NCBI RefSeq assembly: GCF_051401765.1
Contig: NW_027480545.1
Coordinates: 186,001 to 250,000 of the forward strand
Source of the DNA: Calliopsis andreniformis
Lineage: Eukaryota > Arthropoda > Insecta > Hymenoptera > Andrenidae
Reading direction: 5' to 3'
Length of the DNA: 64,000 bases
A model generated the notes under the pieces. That model had not been told where the DNA came from and did no database searches. It worked only from the letters and a program-made list of their open reading frames with translations. Both the position numbers and the translations under genes were made by a program. The number at the start of each line of letters is the position of its first letter. Positions within the stretch are counted from its first letter, which is position 1. Shown here one piece after another: positions 51,431 to 63,130 of this stretch.

Positions 51431-51761
51431 TTGAAGATTGAGTACTGGGGATTGAGGATTGATGATTGAGGATTAAGGATTGAGTATTGGGGATTGGGGA
51501 TCTAGGATTGGAGATTGATTATCGAGGATTGAAGATTGAGGGTTGAGGATTGAGGATTGAGGATAGAGAATTGAGGATGAGGACTGAGGGTTGAGGATTG
51601 AGGTTTGAGGTACGAGGATTGAGGATTGAGGATAGAGGACTGAGGATTGACGATTGAGTATTGAAGATTGAGGATTGATGACTGAGGATTGAGGTATGAT
51701 GGTTGCGGATTGAGTATTGAAAATTGGGTATTGAGGATTGAATATTGAGGATTGAGGATTG
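51431..51761 (+). repeat. Short array with CTAG and GGTACGAGG units
   Basis: CTAG at 51502 and a GGTACGAGG unit near 51610 follow the order of the domain I GGTACGAGG module. Most of it is repeated at 57460-57650. Confidence 0.7.
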
Positions 51762-52980
51762 AGGATTGAAGATTGAGAATTGGGTATTGCGGATTGAACA
51801 TTGAGGATTGAGGATTGAGGATTGAGCATTGAGGATTGAGGTCTGAAGATTGAATATTCATTATTGAAAATTGAGTATTGAGGATTGATGGTTGTGGATT
51901 GAGGACGAGGACTGAGGGTTGAGGATTGAGGTTTGAGGTCTGAGGACTGAGGATTGAGGATTGAGAATTGAGGATTGAGGATTGAGGATTCAGTATTGAG
52001 GATTGAAGATTGAGAGTTGAGAATTGAGGATTGAAGGTTGAGGATTGAGGATTGAGGATTGAGAATTGACGATGAGGGCTGAGGGTTGAGGATTGCGGTT
52101 TGAGGACTGAGGATTGAGGATTGGGTATTGAGGATTGAAGAATGAGGATTGAGGATTGAGGATTCAGGATTGAGGATTGAAGATAGAGTATTGAGGATTG
52201 AAGACTGACGATTGAGGATTGAGGGTTGGGGATTGAGGATTGAGAATTGAGGATTGATGATTGAGTATTGAGGGTTGAAGATTGAGGATTGAGGATTGAG
52301 GATTGAGGATTGAGGATTGAAGATTGAGGTTTGGGGACTGAGTGTTGAGGGTTGTGTGATGAGAATTGATGTTTGTGGATTGATATTTGAAGATTGCAGA
52401 TTGCGCATTGAGTATTGAAAACTGTGAATTGATGATATTCTATTGAGGATTGAGAATTGACAACTGATTGTTGAGGACTGAGGGCTGAAGATTGAGGATG
52501 CAGGATTGAGAATTCAGAATTGAGGATTGATGACTGAGGACTGAGGATTGAAGATTGCGTACTGAGGATTGAAGATTGAGGATTAAGGATTGAGGATTGG
52601 GGATTGAGGATCTAGGATTGAAAATTGATTATTGAGGATTGAATATTGAGGATTGAGGATTGAGGATTGAGAACTGAGAATTGAGGATAAGGACTGAGGG
52701 TTGAGGATTGAGGTTTGTGGAATGAGGATTGAGGATTGAGGATTGAGGATTGAAGATTGAGTATTGATAATTGAAGATTGAGGATTGAGGATTGAGGGTT
52801 GAGGATTGAGGACGAGGACAGACAGTTGAGGATTGTGGTTTGAGGATTGAGGGTTTAGGATTGAGAATTGAGGATTAGGACTAAGGTTTGAGGATTGAGG
52901 TGTGAGGAATGAGGATTGAGGATTGAGGATTGAGGATTGAGGATTGAGGATTGAGTATCGAAGGTTGAGGATTGATGACT
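51762..52980 (+). repeat. W block copy 2, truncated at right
   Basis: The match to 35225-36450 ends exactly after GATTGATGACT at 52980. The last 185 bases (about 52,795-52,980) are repeated at about 54,300-54,485, including the one-base loss giving GATTAGGACT. Confidence 0.86.
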
Positions 52981-53140
52981 GCGGGTTGAGGGTTGAGTTT
53001 CATGAATTAGGGAATAAGCATTGAATAATGAGGATTGAAGATTGATGACTGAGGATTGAGGATTCCGGATTGAGGATTGAGAATTGATGGTTGAGGATTG
53101 AAGATTGAGGATTGAGGACTGAGGATTGAGGATTGAGGAT
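52981..53140 (+). other. Most divergent segment of the array, a private junction sequence
   Basis: From 52981 the units read CTGCGGG, TTGAGGG, TTGAGTT, TCATGAA, TTAGGGA, ATAAGCA, TTGAATA and ATGAGGA before returning to consensus. Heptad register is still kept, but several units share only two or three bases with TTGAGGA. I found no second copy in the window. It lies between the truncated W copy 2 and V copy 2. Confidence 0.75.
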
Positions 53141-54300
53141 TGAGGATTGAAGATTGAGTATTGAGGGTTGAAGATTGGGGATTGAGGATTGAGTATTGAG
53201 GACTGAGGATGGAGGATTGAAGAGAGAGGACTGAGTGTTGAGGATTGAGTGTTGAGAATTGATGTTTGGGGATTGAGATTTGATTATTGATTTTTGTGGA
53301 TTGAGTATTGTACGATCAGAATTCAGGATATTCTGTTGAGTATTGAGAATTGAGAATTGATGGTTGAGAATTGAGGATTGGTGGTTGAGAGTTGTGTGTT
53401 AAATATTGAGGATTGAGGATTGAGGATTAAGGATTGAGGATTTAGGATTGAAGATTGAGTATTGATGATTGAAGATTGAGGATTGAGTATTGAGGGTAGA
53501 GGGTTGAGGGTTGAGGACGAGGACTGACGGTTGAGGATTGAGGTTTGAGGATTGACGGTTGAAGACTGAGGACTGAGGATTGAGGATAGAGGATGGAGAA
53601 TTGAGGATTGAAGATTGAGGACTGGGGATTGAGGATTGAAGATTGAGGATTAACGATTGAGGATTGGGGATTGAGGATCTAGGAATGAAAATTGATTATT
53701 GAGGATTGAAGGTTGAGGGTTGGGGATTGAGGATTGAGAATTGAGAATTGAGTATGAGGACTGAGGGTTGAGGATTGAGGTTTCAGGAATGAGGATTGAG
53801 GATTGAGGATTGAGGATTGAGGATTGAGGATTGAGTATTGAAGATTGAGAATTGAGGACTGAGGGTTGAGGATTGAGGATTGAGGATTGAGTATTGAAGG
53901 TTGAGGATTGATGACTGAGGATTGAGGATTGAGGATTGAGGATTGAGGATTGAAGAATGAGGATTGAGGATTGAGGATTGAAGATTGAGTATTGAGGATC
54001 GAGGATTGAGGATTGAGGATTGAGGATTGAGGACTGAGGATGGAGGATTGAAGAGAGAGGACTGAGTGTTGAGGATTGAGTGTTGAGAATTGATGTTTGA
54101 GGATTGAGATTTGATTATCGATATTTGTGGATTGTGTATTGCACGATGAGAATTCAGGATATTCTATTGAGTATTGGGAATTGAGGATTGATGGTTGAGT
54201 ATTGAGGATTGATGGTTGAGGGTTGCGTGTTGAATATTGAGGATTGAGGGTTGAGGACTGAGGATTGAGGATTGAGAATTGAAGAATGAGGATTGAGGAT
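53141..54300 (+). repeat. V block copy 2
   Basis: This is the partner of 37481-38650. The TACGATG box at 53319 reads TACGATCAGAATTC, and the CACGATG box is at 54150. It is placed to the left of the U continuation, the reverse of the order in the first copy. Confidence 0.86.
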
Positions 54301-54785
54301 TGAGGGTTGAGGATTGAGGACGAGGACAGACAGTTGAGGATTGTGGTTTGAGGGTTGAGGGTTGAGGATTGAGAATTGAGGATTAGGACTGAGGTTTGAG
54401 GATTGAGGTGTGAGGAATGAGGATTGAGGATTGAGGATTGAGGATTGAGGATTGAGGGTTGAGTATCGAAGGTTGAGGATTGATGACTGAGGATTGAGGA
54501 TTGAGGATTGAGGATTGAGGATTGAAGATTGAGTATTGGGGATTGAAAATTGAGGATTGAGGACTGAGGATTGAGGATTGTGTATTGAGGATTGTGGACT
54601 GAGTGTTGAAGATTGAGTATTGAGGGTTGAAGATTGAGGATTGTGGATTGAAGGTTGAGTTTTGAAGATTGAAGGTTGAGGATTGAGGATTGAGGATTGA
54701 GAATTGACGATGAGGGCTGAGGGTTGAGGATTGCGGTTTGAGGACTGAGGACTGAGGATTGAGGATTGAGAATTGAGGATTGAGG
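54301..54785 (+). repeat. Displaced continuation of W copy 2
   Basis: It aligns with 36263-36760 (GGACAGACAG from 36286 and 54324, offset 18,038). Its first 185 bases duplicate the end of W copy 2 (offset 1,508). It then carries on with the W order that is missing after 52980. Confidence 0.82.
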
Positions 54786-56640
54786 ATGGAGTATTGAGGA
54801 TTGAAGAATGAGGGTTGAGGATTGAGGATTGAGGATTGAGGATTGAAGATTGAGTATTGAGGATCGAGGATTGAGGATTGAGAATTGATGATTGAGGACT
54901 GAGGATGGTGGATTGAAGAGAGAGGACTGAGTGTTGAGGATTGAGTGTTGAGAATGGATGTTTGAGAATTGGGATTTGATTATTGATTTTTGTGGATTGT
55001 GTATTGCACGATGAGAATTCAGGATATTCTATTGAGTATTGAGAATTGAGGATTGATGGTTGAGTATTGAGGATTGATGGTTGAGGGTTGTGTGTTGAAT
55101 ATGGAGGATTGAGGATTGAGGATTGAGAATTGAAGAATGAGGATTGAGGATTGAGGATTGAGGATTGAGGACTGATTTTAGGGGATCGAAGATTGGGTAT
55201 TGAGGATTGAAGATTGAGTATTGATGATTGAAGATTGAGGATTGAGGATTGAGTGTTGAGGACGAGGCCTGACGGTTGAGGATTGAGGTTTGAGGATTGA
55301 GGGTTGAGGACTGAGGACTGAGGATTGAGGATTGAGGATTGAGGATGGGGGATGAGGGCTGAGGGGTGAGGATTGAGGTTTGAGTATTGAATCCTGAGAA
55401 TCCAGGATATTCTATTGAGTATTGCGAATTGATGATTGACGGTTGAGTATTGAGGATTGAAGGTTGAGGATTGAGGATTGAAGATTGAGGGTTGAGGATT
55501 GAGGATTGAGAATTGAGAATTGAGGATGAGGACTGAGGGTTGAGGATTGTGGTTTGAGGCATGAGGATTGAGAATTGAGGATGAGGACTGAGGTTTGAGG
55601 ATTGAGGTTTGAGGATTGAGGTTTGAGGAATGAGGATTGAGCGTTGAGGATTGAGTGTTGAGAATTGAGGATTGAGTATTGAATGTTGAGGATTGATGAC
55701 TGAGGATTGAGGATTGAGGATTGAGGATTGAAGAATGAGTATTGAGGATCGAAGGTTGAGGATTGAGGATTGAGGATTGAGGACTGAGGATGGAAGATTG
55801 AAGAGAGAGGACTGAGTGTTGATTATTGAGTGTTGAGAATTGATGTTTGAGGATTGAGATTTGATTATTGATTTTTGTGGATTGTGTATTGCACGATGAG
55901 AATTCAGGATATTCTATTGAGTATTGAGAATTGAGGATTGATGGTTGAGTATTGAGGATTGATGGTTGAGCGTTGTGTGTTGAATATTGAGGATTGAGGA
56001 TTGAGGATTGAGGATTGAGGATTGAGAATTGAAGAATGAGGATTGAGGATTGAGGATTGAGGACTGATGATTGGGGATTGAAAATTGAGGATTAAGGATT
56101 GAGGATTGGGGATTGAGGATCTAGGATTGAAAATTGATTATTGAGGATTGAAGATTGAAGATTGAGGATTGAGGATTGAGAATTGAGGATTGAGGATACG
56201 GAATGAGGGTTAAGGGTTTAGGTTTGAGGAATGAGGATTGAGGATTGAGGATTGAGGATTGAAGATTGAGTATTGATGATTGAAGATTCAGGATTGAGGA
56301 TTGAGTGTTGAGGATTGAGGACGAGGACTGAAGGTTGAGGATTGTGGTTTGAGGATTGAGGATTGAGGGTTGAGAATTGAGTATGAGGACTGAGGTTTGA
56401 GGATTGATGTTTAAGGAATGAGGATTGAGGGTTGAGGATTGAGGATTAAGGATTGAGGATTGAGGATTGAGTATTGAAGGTGGAGGATTGGTGACTGAGG
56501 ATTGAGGATTGAGGCTTGAGGATTGAGGATTGAAGAATGAGGATTGAGGGTTGAGGATTGAGGATTGAGGATTGAGATTTGATTATTGATTTTTGTGGAT
56601 TGAGTATTGTACGATGAGAATTCAGGATACTCTGTTGAGT
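54786..56640 (+). repeat. Array segment with three box subtypes
   Basis: Boxes lie at 55015, 55398 (GAATCC form), 55900 and 56618, and CTAG at 56121. An unusual unit pair, CTGATTTTAGGGGATCG, occurs near 55180. The stretch 56500-56620 matches 47280-47400. Confidence 0.75.
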
Positions 56641-57428
56641 ACTGAGAATTGAGAATTGATGGTTGAGGATTGAGGATTGATGGTTGAGGGTTGTGTGTTG
56701 AATATTGAGGATTGAGGATTGAGGATTGAGGATTGAGAATTGAGGATTGAGGGTTGAAGATTGAGTATTGAGGATTGAAGGTTGAGGATTGAGGATTGAG
56801 GATTGAGGATTCAGGACTGAGGATTGAGGATTGAGGATTGTGCATTGAGGATTGAAGATTGAGGACAGGGGATTGAGGGTTGAAGATTGAGGATTAAGGA
56901 TTAAGGATTGGGGATTGGGTATCTAGGATTGGAGATTGATTATTGAGGATTGAAGATTGAGGGTTGAGGATTGAGGGTTGAGAATTGAGAATTGAGGATG
57001 GGGACTGAGGGTTGAGGATTGAGGTTTGAGGAACGAGGATTGAGGATTGAGGATTGAGGGCTGAGGTATGACGATTGAGTATTGAAGATTGAGGATTGAT
57101 GACTGAGGATTGAGGATGAGGATTGATGATTGCGGATTGAGGATTGAAGATTGAGTATTGAGGGTTGAGTATTGAGGATTGAGGATTGAGTGTTGAGGAT
57201 TGAAGATTGAGAATTGAGGATTGAGGATTGAAGATTGAGTAATGAGAATTGAAGATTGAGGATTGAGGATTGAGTATTGAAGATTGAGGATTCATGATTG
57301 AGTATTGAGGGTTGAAGATTGAGGATTGAGGATTGAGGATTGAGGATTGAGGATTGAAGATTGAGGTTTGGGGACTGAGTGTTGAGGGTTGTGTGATGAG
57401 AATTGATTTTTGTGGATTGATATTTGAA
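56641..57428 (+). repeat. Partial Y block copy 5 fused to a truncated box flank
   Basis: The stretch 56700-57290 follows Y copy 1 (29420-30020) with CTAG at 56923. It then switches to W order. The flank that normally leads to a GTGAATTG box (GGGGACTGAGTG to GATATTTGAAGATTG) is present to about 57428, but the box itself is missing and 51560-51750-type array follows. Confidence 0.76.
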
Positions 57429-60280
57429 GATTGAGGACTGAGGACTGGGGATTGAGAGTAGAGAATTGAGGATGAGGACTGAGGGTTGAGGATTGAGGTT
57501 TGAGTTACGAGGATTGAGGATTGAGGATTGAGGACTGAGGATTGACGATTGAGTATTGAAGATTGAGGATTGATGACTGAGGATTGAGGTATGATGATTG
57601 CGGATTGAGTATTGAAAATTGGGTATTGAGGATTGAATATTGAGGATTGAGGATTGAGGATTGAGTATTGACGATTGAGTATTGAGAATTGAAGAATGAG
57701 GATTGAGGATTGAGGATTGAGGACTGATGATTGGGGATTGAAGATTGAGTATTGATGATTGATGATTGAGTATTGATGATTGAAGATTGAGGATTGAGGA
57801 TTGAGTGTTGAGGACGAGGGCTGACGGTTGAGGATTGAGGTTTGAGGATTGAGGATTGAAGACTGAGGACTGAGGTTTGAGGATTGAGGATTGAGGATGG
57901 AGGATGAGGGCTGAGGGTTGAGGATTGAGGTTTGAGTATTGAATCCTGAGAATCCAGGATATTCTATTGGGTATTGCGAATTGATGGTTGACGGTTGAGT
58001 ATTGAGGATTGAAGGTTGAGAATTGAGGATTGAAGATTGAGGGTTGGGGATTGAGGATTGAGAATTGAGAATTGAGGATGAGGACTGAGGGTTGAGGATT
58101 GTGGTTTGAGGCATGAGGATTGAGAATTGAGGATGAGGACTGAGGTTTGAGGATTGAGGTTTGAGGATTGAGGTTTGAGGGATGAGGATTGAGTGTTGAG
58201 GATTGAGTGTTGAGGATTGAGGATTGAGTATTGAATGTTGAGTATTGACGACTGAGGATTGAGGATTGAGGATTGAGGATTGAGGATTTGAAGAATGAGG
58301 ATTGAGGATTGAGGATTGAGGATTGAGGATTGAAGATTGAGTATTGAGGATCGAAGATTGAGGATTGAGGATTGAGGATTGAGGACTGAGGATGGGGGAT
58401 TGAAGAGAGAGGACTGAGTGTTGAGGATTGAGTGTTGAGAATTGATGTTTGAGGATTGAGATTTGATTATTGATCTTTGTGGATTGTGTATTGCACGATG
58501 AGAATTCAGGATATTCTATTGAGTATTGAGAATTGAGGATTGATGGTTGAGGATTGAGGATTGAGGATTGAGAATTGAAGAATGAGGATTGAGGATTGAG
58601 GATTGAGGACTGATGATTGGGGATTGAAGATTGAGTATTGATGATTGATGATTGAGTATTGATGATTGAAGATTGAGGATTGAGGATTGAGTGTTGAGGA
58701 CGAGGGCTGACGGTTGAGGATTGAGGTTTGAGGATTGAGGATTGAAGACTGAGGACTGAGGTTTGAGGATTGAGGATTGAGGATGGAGGATGAGGGCTGA
58801 GGGTTGAGGATTGAGGTTTGAGTATTGAATCCTGAGAATCCAGGATATTCTATTGAGTATTGCGAATTGATGGTTGACAGTTGAGTATTGAGGATTGAAG
58901 GTTGAGAATTGAGGATTGAAGATTGAGGGTTGGGGATTGAGGATTGAGGATTGAGGATTGAAGATTGAGTATTGAGGATCGAAGATTGAGGATTGAGGAT
59001 TGAGGATTGAGGACTGAGGATGGGGGATTGAAGAGAGAGGACTGAGTGTTGAGGATTGAGTGTTGAGAATTGATGTTTGAGGATTGAGATTTGATTATTG
59101 ATTTTTGTGGATTGTGTATTGCACGATGAGAATTCAGGATATTCTATTGAGTATTGGGAATTGAGGATTGATGGTTGAGTATTGAGGATTGATGGTTGAG
59201 GGTTGTGTGTTGAATATTGAGGATTGAGGATTGAGGATTGAGGATTGAGGATTGAGAATTGAAGAATGAGTATTGAGGATTGAGGATTGAGGACTGATGA
59301 TTGGGGATTCAAGATTCAGTATTGAGGATTGAAGATTGAGTATTGATGATTGAAGATTGAGGATTGAGGATTGAGGGATGAGGGTTGAGGACGAGGACTG
59401 ACGGTTGAGGATTGAGGTTTGAGGATTGAGGGTTGAGGACTGAGGACTGAGGAATGAGGATTGAGGATGGAGCATTGAGGATTGAAGATTGAGGACTGGG
59501 GATTGAGGATTGAAAATTGAGGATTAAGGTGAAAATTGAGGATTAAGGATTGAGGATTGGGGATTGAGGATCTAGGATTGAAAATTGATTATTGAGGATT
59601 GAAGATTGAAGATTGAGGATTGAGGATTGAGATTTGTGAATTGAGGATAAGGACTGAGGGTTGAGGATTTAGGTTTGAGGAATGAGGATTGAGGATTGAG
59701 GATTGAGGATTGAAGATTGAGTATTGATGATTGAAGATTCAGGATTGAGGATTGAGTGTTGAGGATTGAGGACGAGGACTGAAGGTTGAGGATTGTGGAT
59801 TGAGGATTGAGGGTTGAGAATTGAGGATGAGGACTGAGGTTTGAGGATTGATGTTTAAGGAATGAGGATTGAGGGTTGAGGATTGAGGATTGAGGATTGA
59901 GGATTGAGTATTGAAGGTTGAGGATTGGTGACTGGGGATTGAGGATTGAGGATTGAGGATTGAGGATCGAGGGTTGAGGATTGAAGAATGAGGATTGAGG
60001 ATTGAGGATTGAGGATTGAAGGTTGAAGATTGAGTATTGAGAATCGAAGATTGAGGATTGAGCATTGAGGATTGAGGACTGAGGATGGAGGATTGAAGAG
60101 AGAGGACTGAGTGTTGACGATTGAGTGTTGAGAATTGATGTTTGAGGATTGAGATTTGATTATTGATTTTTGTGGATTGTGTATTCCACGATGAGCATTC
60201 AGGATATTCTATTGAGTATTGAGAATTGAGGATTGATGGTTGAGTATTGAGGATTGATGGTTGAGGGTTGTGTGTTGAAT
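57429..60280 (+). repeat. Array with tandem duplications of 886 and 628
   Basis: GAAGAATGAG at 57691 and 58577 and the GAATCC boxes at 57950 and 58836 are 886 apart. The CACGATG boxes at 58502 and 59130, with their left flanks, are 628 apart. The two duplications interlock. CTAG lies at 59572 and the GCATTC box at 60195. Confidence 0.8.
59511..59548 (+). repeat. 19-base direct tandem duplication off register
   Basis: Bases 59511-59529 are repeated exactly at 59530-59548. Nineteen is not a multiple of seven, so heptad register shifts by two bases at this point. The related segment near 42310-42350 has a single copy. Confidence 0.93.
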
Positions 60281-63130
60281 ATTGAGGATTGAGGATTGAG
60301 GATTGAGGATTGAGGATTGAGAATTGAAGAATGAGGGTTGAGGATTGAGGATTGAGGACTGATGATTGGGAATTGGAGATTGAGTATTGAGGATTGAAGA
60401 TTGAGTATTGATGATTGAAGGTTGAGGATTGAGGATTGAGGGTTGAGGGTTGAGGACGAGGACTGACGGTTGAGGATTGAGGTTTGAGGATTGAGGGTTG
60501 AGGACTGAGGACTGAGGATTGAGGATTGAGGATCGAGCATTGAGGATTGAAGTTTGAGGACAGGGGATTGAGGATTGAAAACTGAGGATTAAGGATTGAG
60601 GATTCGGGATTGAGGATCTAGGATTGAAAATTGATTATTGAGGATGAAGACTGAAGATTGAGGATTGAGGATTGAGAATTGAGAATTGAGGATAAGGACT
60701 GATGGTTGAGGATTTAGGTTTGAGGAATGAGGATTGAGGATTGAGGATTGAGGATTGAAGATTGAGTATTGTTGATTGAATATTCAGGATTGAGGATTGA
60801 GGGTTGATTATTGAGGACGAGGACTGAAGGTTGAGGATTGTGGTTTGAGGATTGAGGATTGAGGGTTGAGAATTGAGGATGAGGACTGAGGTTTGATGAT
60901 TGATGTTTAAGGAATTAGGATTGAGGGTTGAGGATTGAGGATTGAGGATTGAGGATTGAGGATTGAGTATTGAAGGTTGAGGATTGGTGACTGAGGATTG
61001 AGGATTGAGGATTGAGGATTGAGGATTGAAGAATGAGGATTGAGGATTGAGGATTGAGGATTGAGAATAGAAGATTGAGTATTGAGGATTGAAGATTGGC
61101 GATTGAGGATTGAGGATTGAGGACTGAGGATGGAGGATTGAAGAGAGAGGACTGAGTGTTGAGGATTGAGTGTTGAGAATTGATGTTTGAGGATTGTGAT
61201 TTGATTATTGATTTTTGTGGATTGAGTATTGTACGATGAGAATTCAGGATATTCTGTTGAGTATTGAGAATTGAGAATTGATGGTTGAGAATTGAGGATT
61301 GGTGGTTGAGGGTTGTGTGTTAAATATTGAGGATTGAGGATTGAGGATTAAGGATTGAGGATTGAGGATTGAAGATTGAGTATTGATGATTGAAGATTGA
61401 GGATTGAGTATTGAGGGTAGAGGGTTGAGGGTTGAGGACGAGGACTGACGGTTGAGGATTGAAGTTTGAGGATTGACGGTTGAAGACTGAGGACTGAGGA
61501 TTGAGCGTAGAGGATGGAGCATTGAGGATTGAAGATTGAGGACTGGGGATTGAGGATTGAAGATTGAGGATTAACGATTGAGGATTGGGGATTGAGGATC
61601 TAGGAATGAAAATTGATTATTGAGGATTGAAGGTTGAGGATTGGGGATTGAGGATTGAGAATTGAGAATTGAGTATGAGGACTGAGGGTTGAGGATTGAG
61701 GTTTGAGGAATGAGGATTGAGGATTGAGGATTGAGGATTGAGGATTGAAGATTGAGGATTGAGTATTGAAGATTGAGAATTGATGACTGAGTGTTGAGGA
61801 TTGAGGATTGAGGATTGAGGATTGAGGATTGTAGATTGAGTATTGGGGACTGTAGATTGAGGTTTGATGATTGAGGATTGAGGATGGTGGATGAGGGCTG
61901 AGGGTTGAGGGTTGAGGTTTGAGTATTGAATCCTGAGAATTCAGGATATTCTATTGAGTATTGCGAATTGGTGATTGACGGTTGAGTATTGAGGATTGAA
62001 CGTTGAGAATTGAGGACTGAAGATTGAGGGTTGAGGATTGAGGATTGAGAATTGAGAATTGAGGATGAGGACTGAGGATTGAAGGTAGAGGATTGAGGAA
62101 TGAGAATTGAGGGTTGAGGATGGGGGCTGAGGGTTTGAAGGTTGAGGTTTTAGGATTGAGGATTGAGGATTGAAGATTGAGTATTGAGGATCGAAGATTG
62201 AGGATTGAGGATTGAGGATTGCGGACTGAGGATGGAGGATTGAAGAGAGAGGACTGAGTGTTGAGGATTGAGTGTTGAGAATTGATGTTTGAGGATTGAG
62301 ATTTGATTATCGATTTTTGTGGATTGTGTATTGCATGATGAGAATTCAGGATATTCTATTGAGTATTGAGAATTGAGGATTGATGGTTGAGTATTGAGGA
62401 TCGATGGTTGAGGGTTGTGTGTTGAATATTGAGGATTTAGGATTGAGGATTGAGGATTGAGGATTGAGAATTGAAGAAAGAGGATTGAGGATTGAGGATT
62501 GAGGACTGAGGATTGAGGATTGAGGATTGAGCATTGAGGATTGAAGATTGAGGACTGGGGATTGAGGATTGAAGATTGACGATTGAGGATTGTGGATTGA
62601 GGATTGAGGATTGAACATTGAGGACTGAGTGTTGAGGGTTGAGTGACGAGTATTGATGTTTGTGGATAGGGGTTTGAAGATTGCAGATTGAGTATTGAGT
62701 ATTGAAAACTGTGAATTGAGGATATTCTATTGAGGATTAAGGGTTGACAACTGATTGTTGAGGACTGAGGGCTGAAGATTGAGGATTGAGGATTGAAGAT
62801 TGAGTATTGAGGATTGAAGATGGAGGATTGAGGATTGACGATTGAGGATTGAGGATTGAGGTTTGAGGATTGACGATGAGGGCTGAGGGTTGTGGATTGA
62901 GGCTTGAGGTCTGAGGACTGAGGATTGTGGATTGAGAATTGAGGATTGAGGATTGAGGATTGAAGATTGAGGATTGGGTATTGAGGATTGAAGAATGAGG
63001 ATTGAGGATCGAAGATTGAGGATTGAGAATTGAGGATGAGGACTGAGGGTTGAGGATTGTGGTTTGAGGCATGAGGATTGAGAATTGAGGATGAGGACTG
63101 AGGTTTGAGGATTGAGGTTTGAGGATTGAG
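60281..63130 (+). repeat. X block copy 3
   Basis: Boxes lie at 61240, 61937, 62342 and 62713, and CTAG at 60618 and 61600. The match to X copy 2 extends left to about 59,965 (partner about 43,200). It keeps the 62 bases missing from X copy 1. Confidence 0.87.

Noticed and set aside
52795..54485. Transposon insertion with a 185-base target duplication
   Set aside because: The flank repeat is far longer than normal target duplications and the inserted DNA is itself array (V block), so unequal exchange or template switching fits better.
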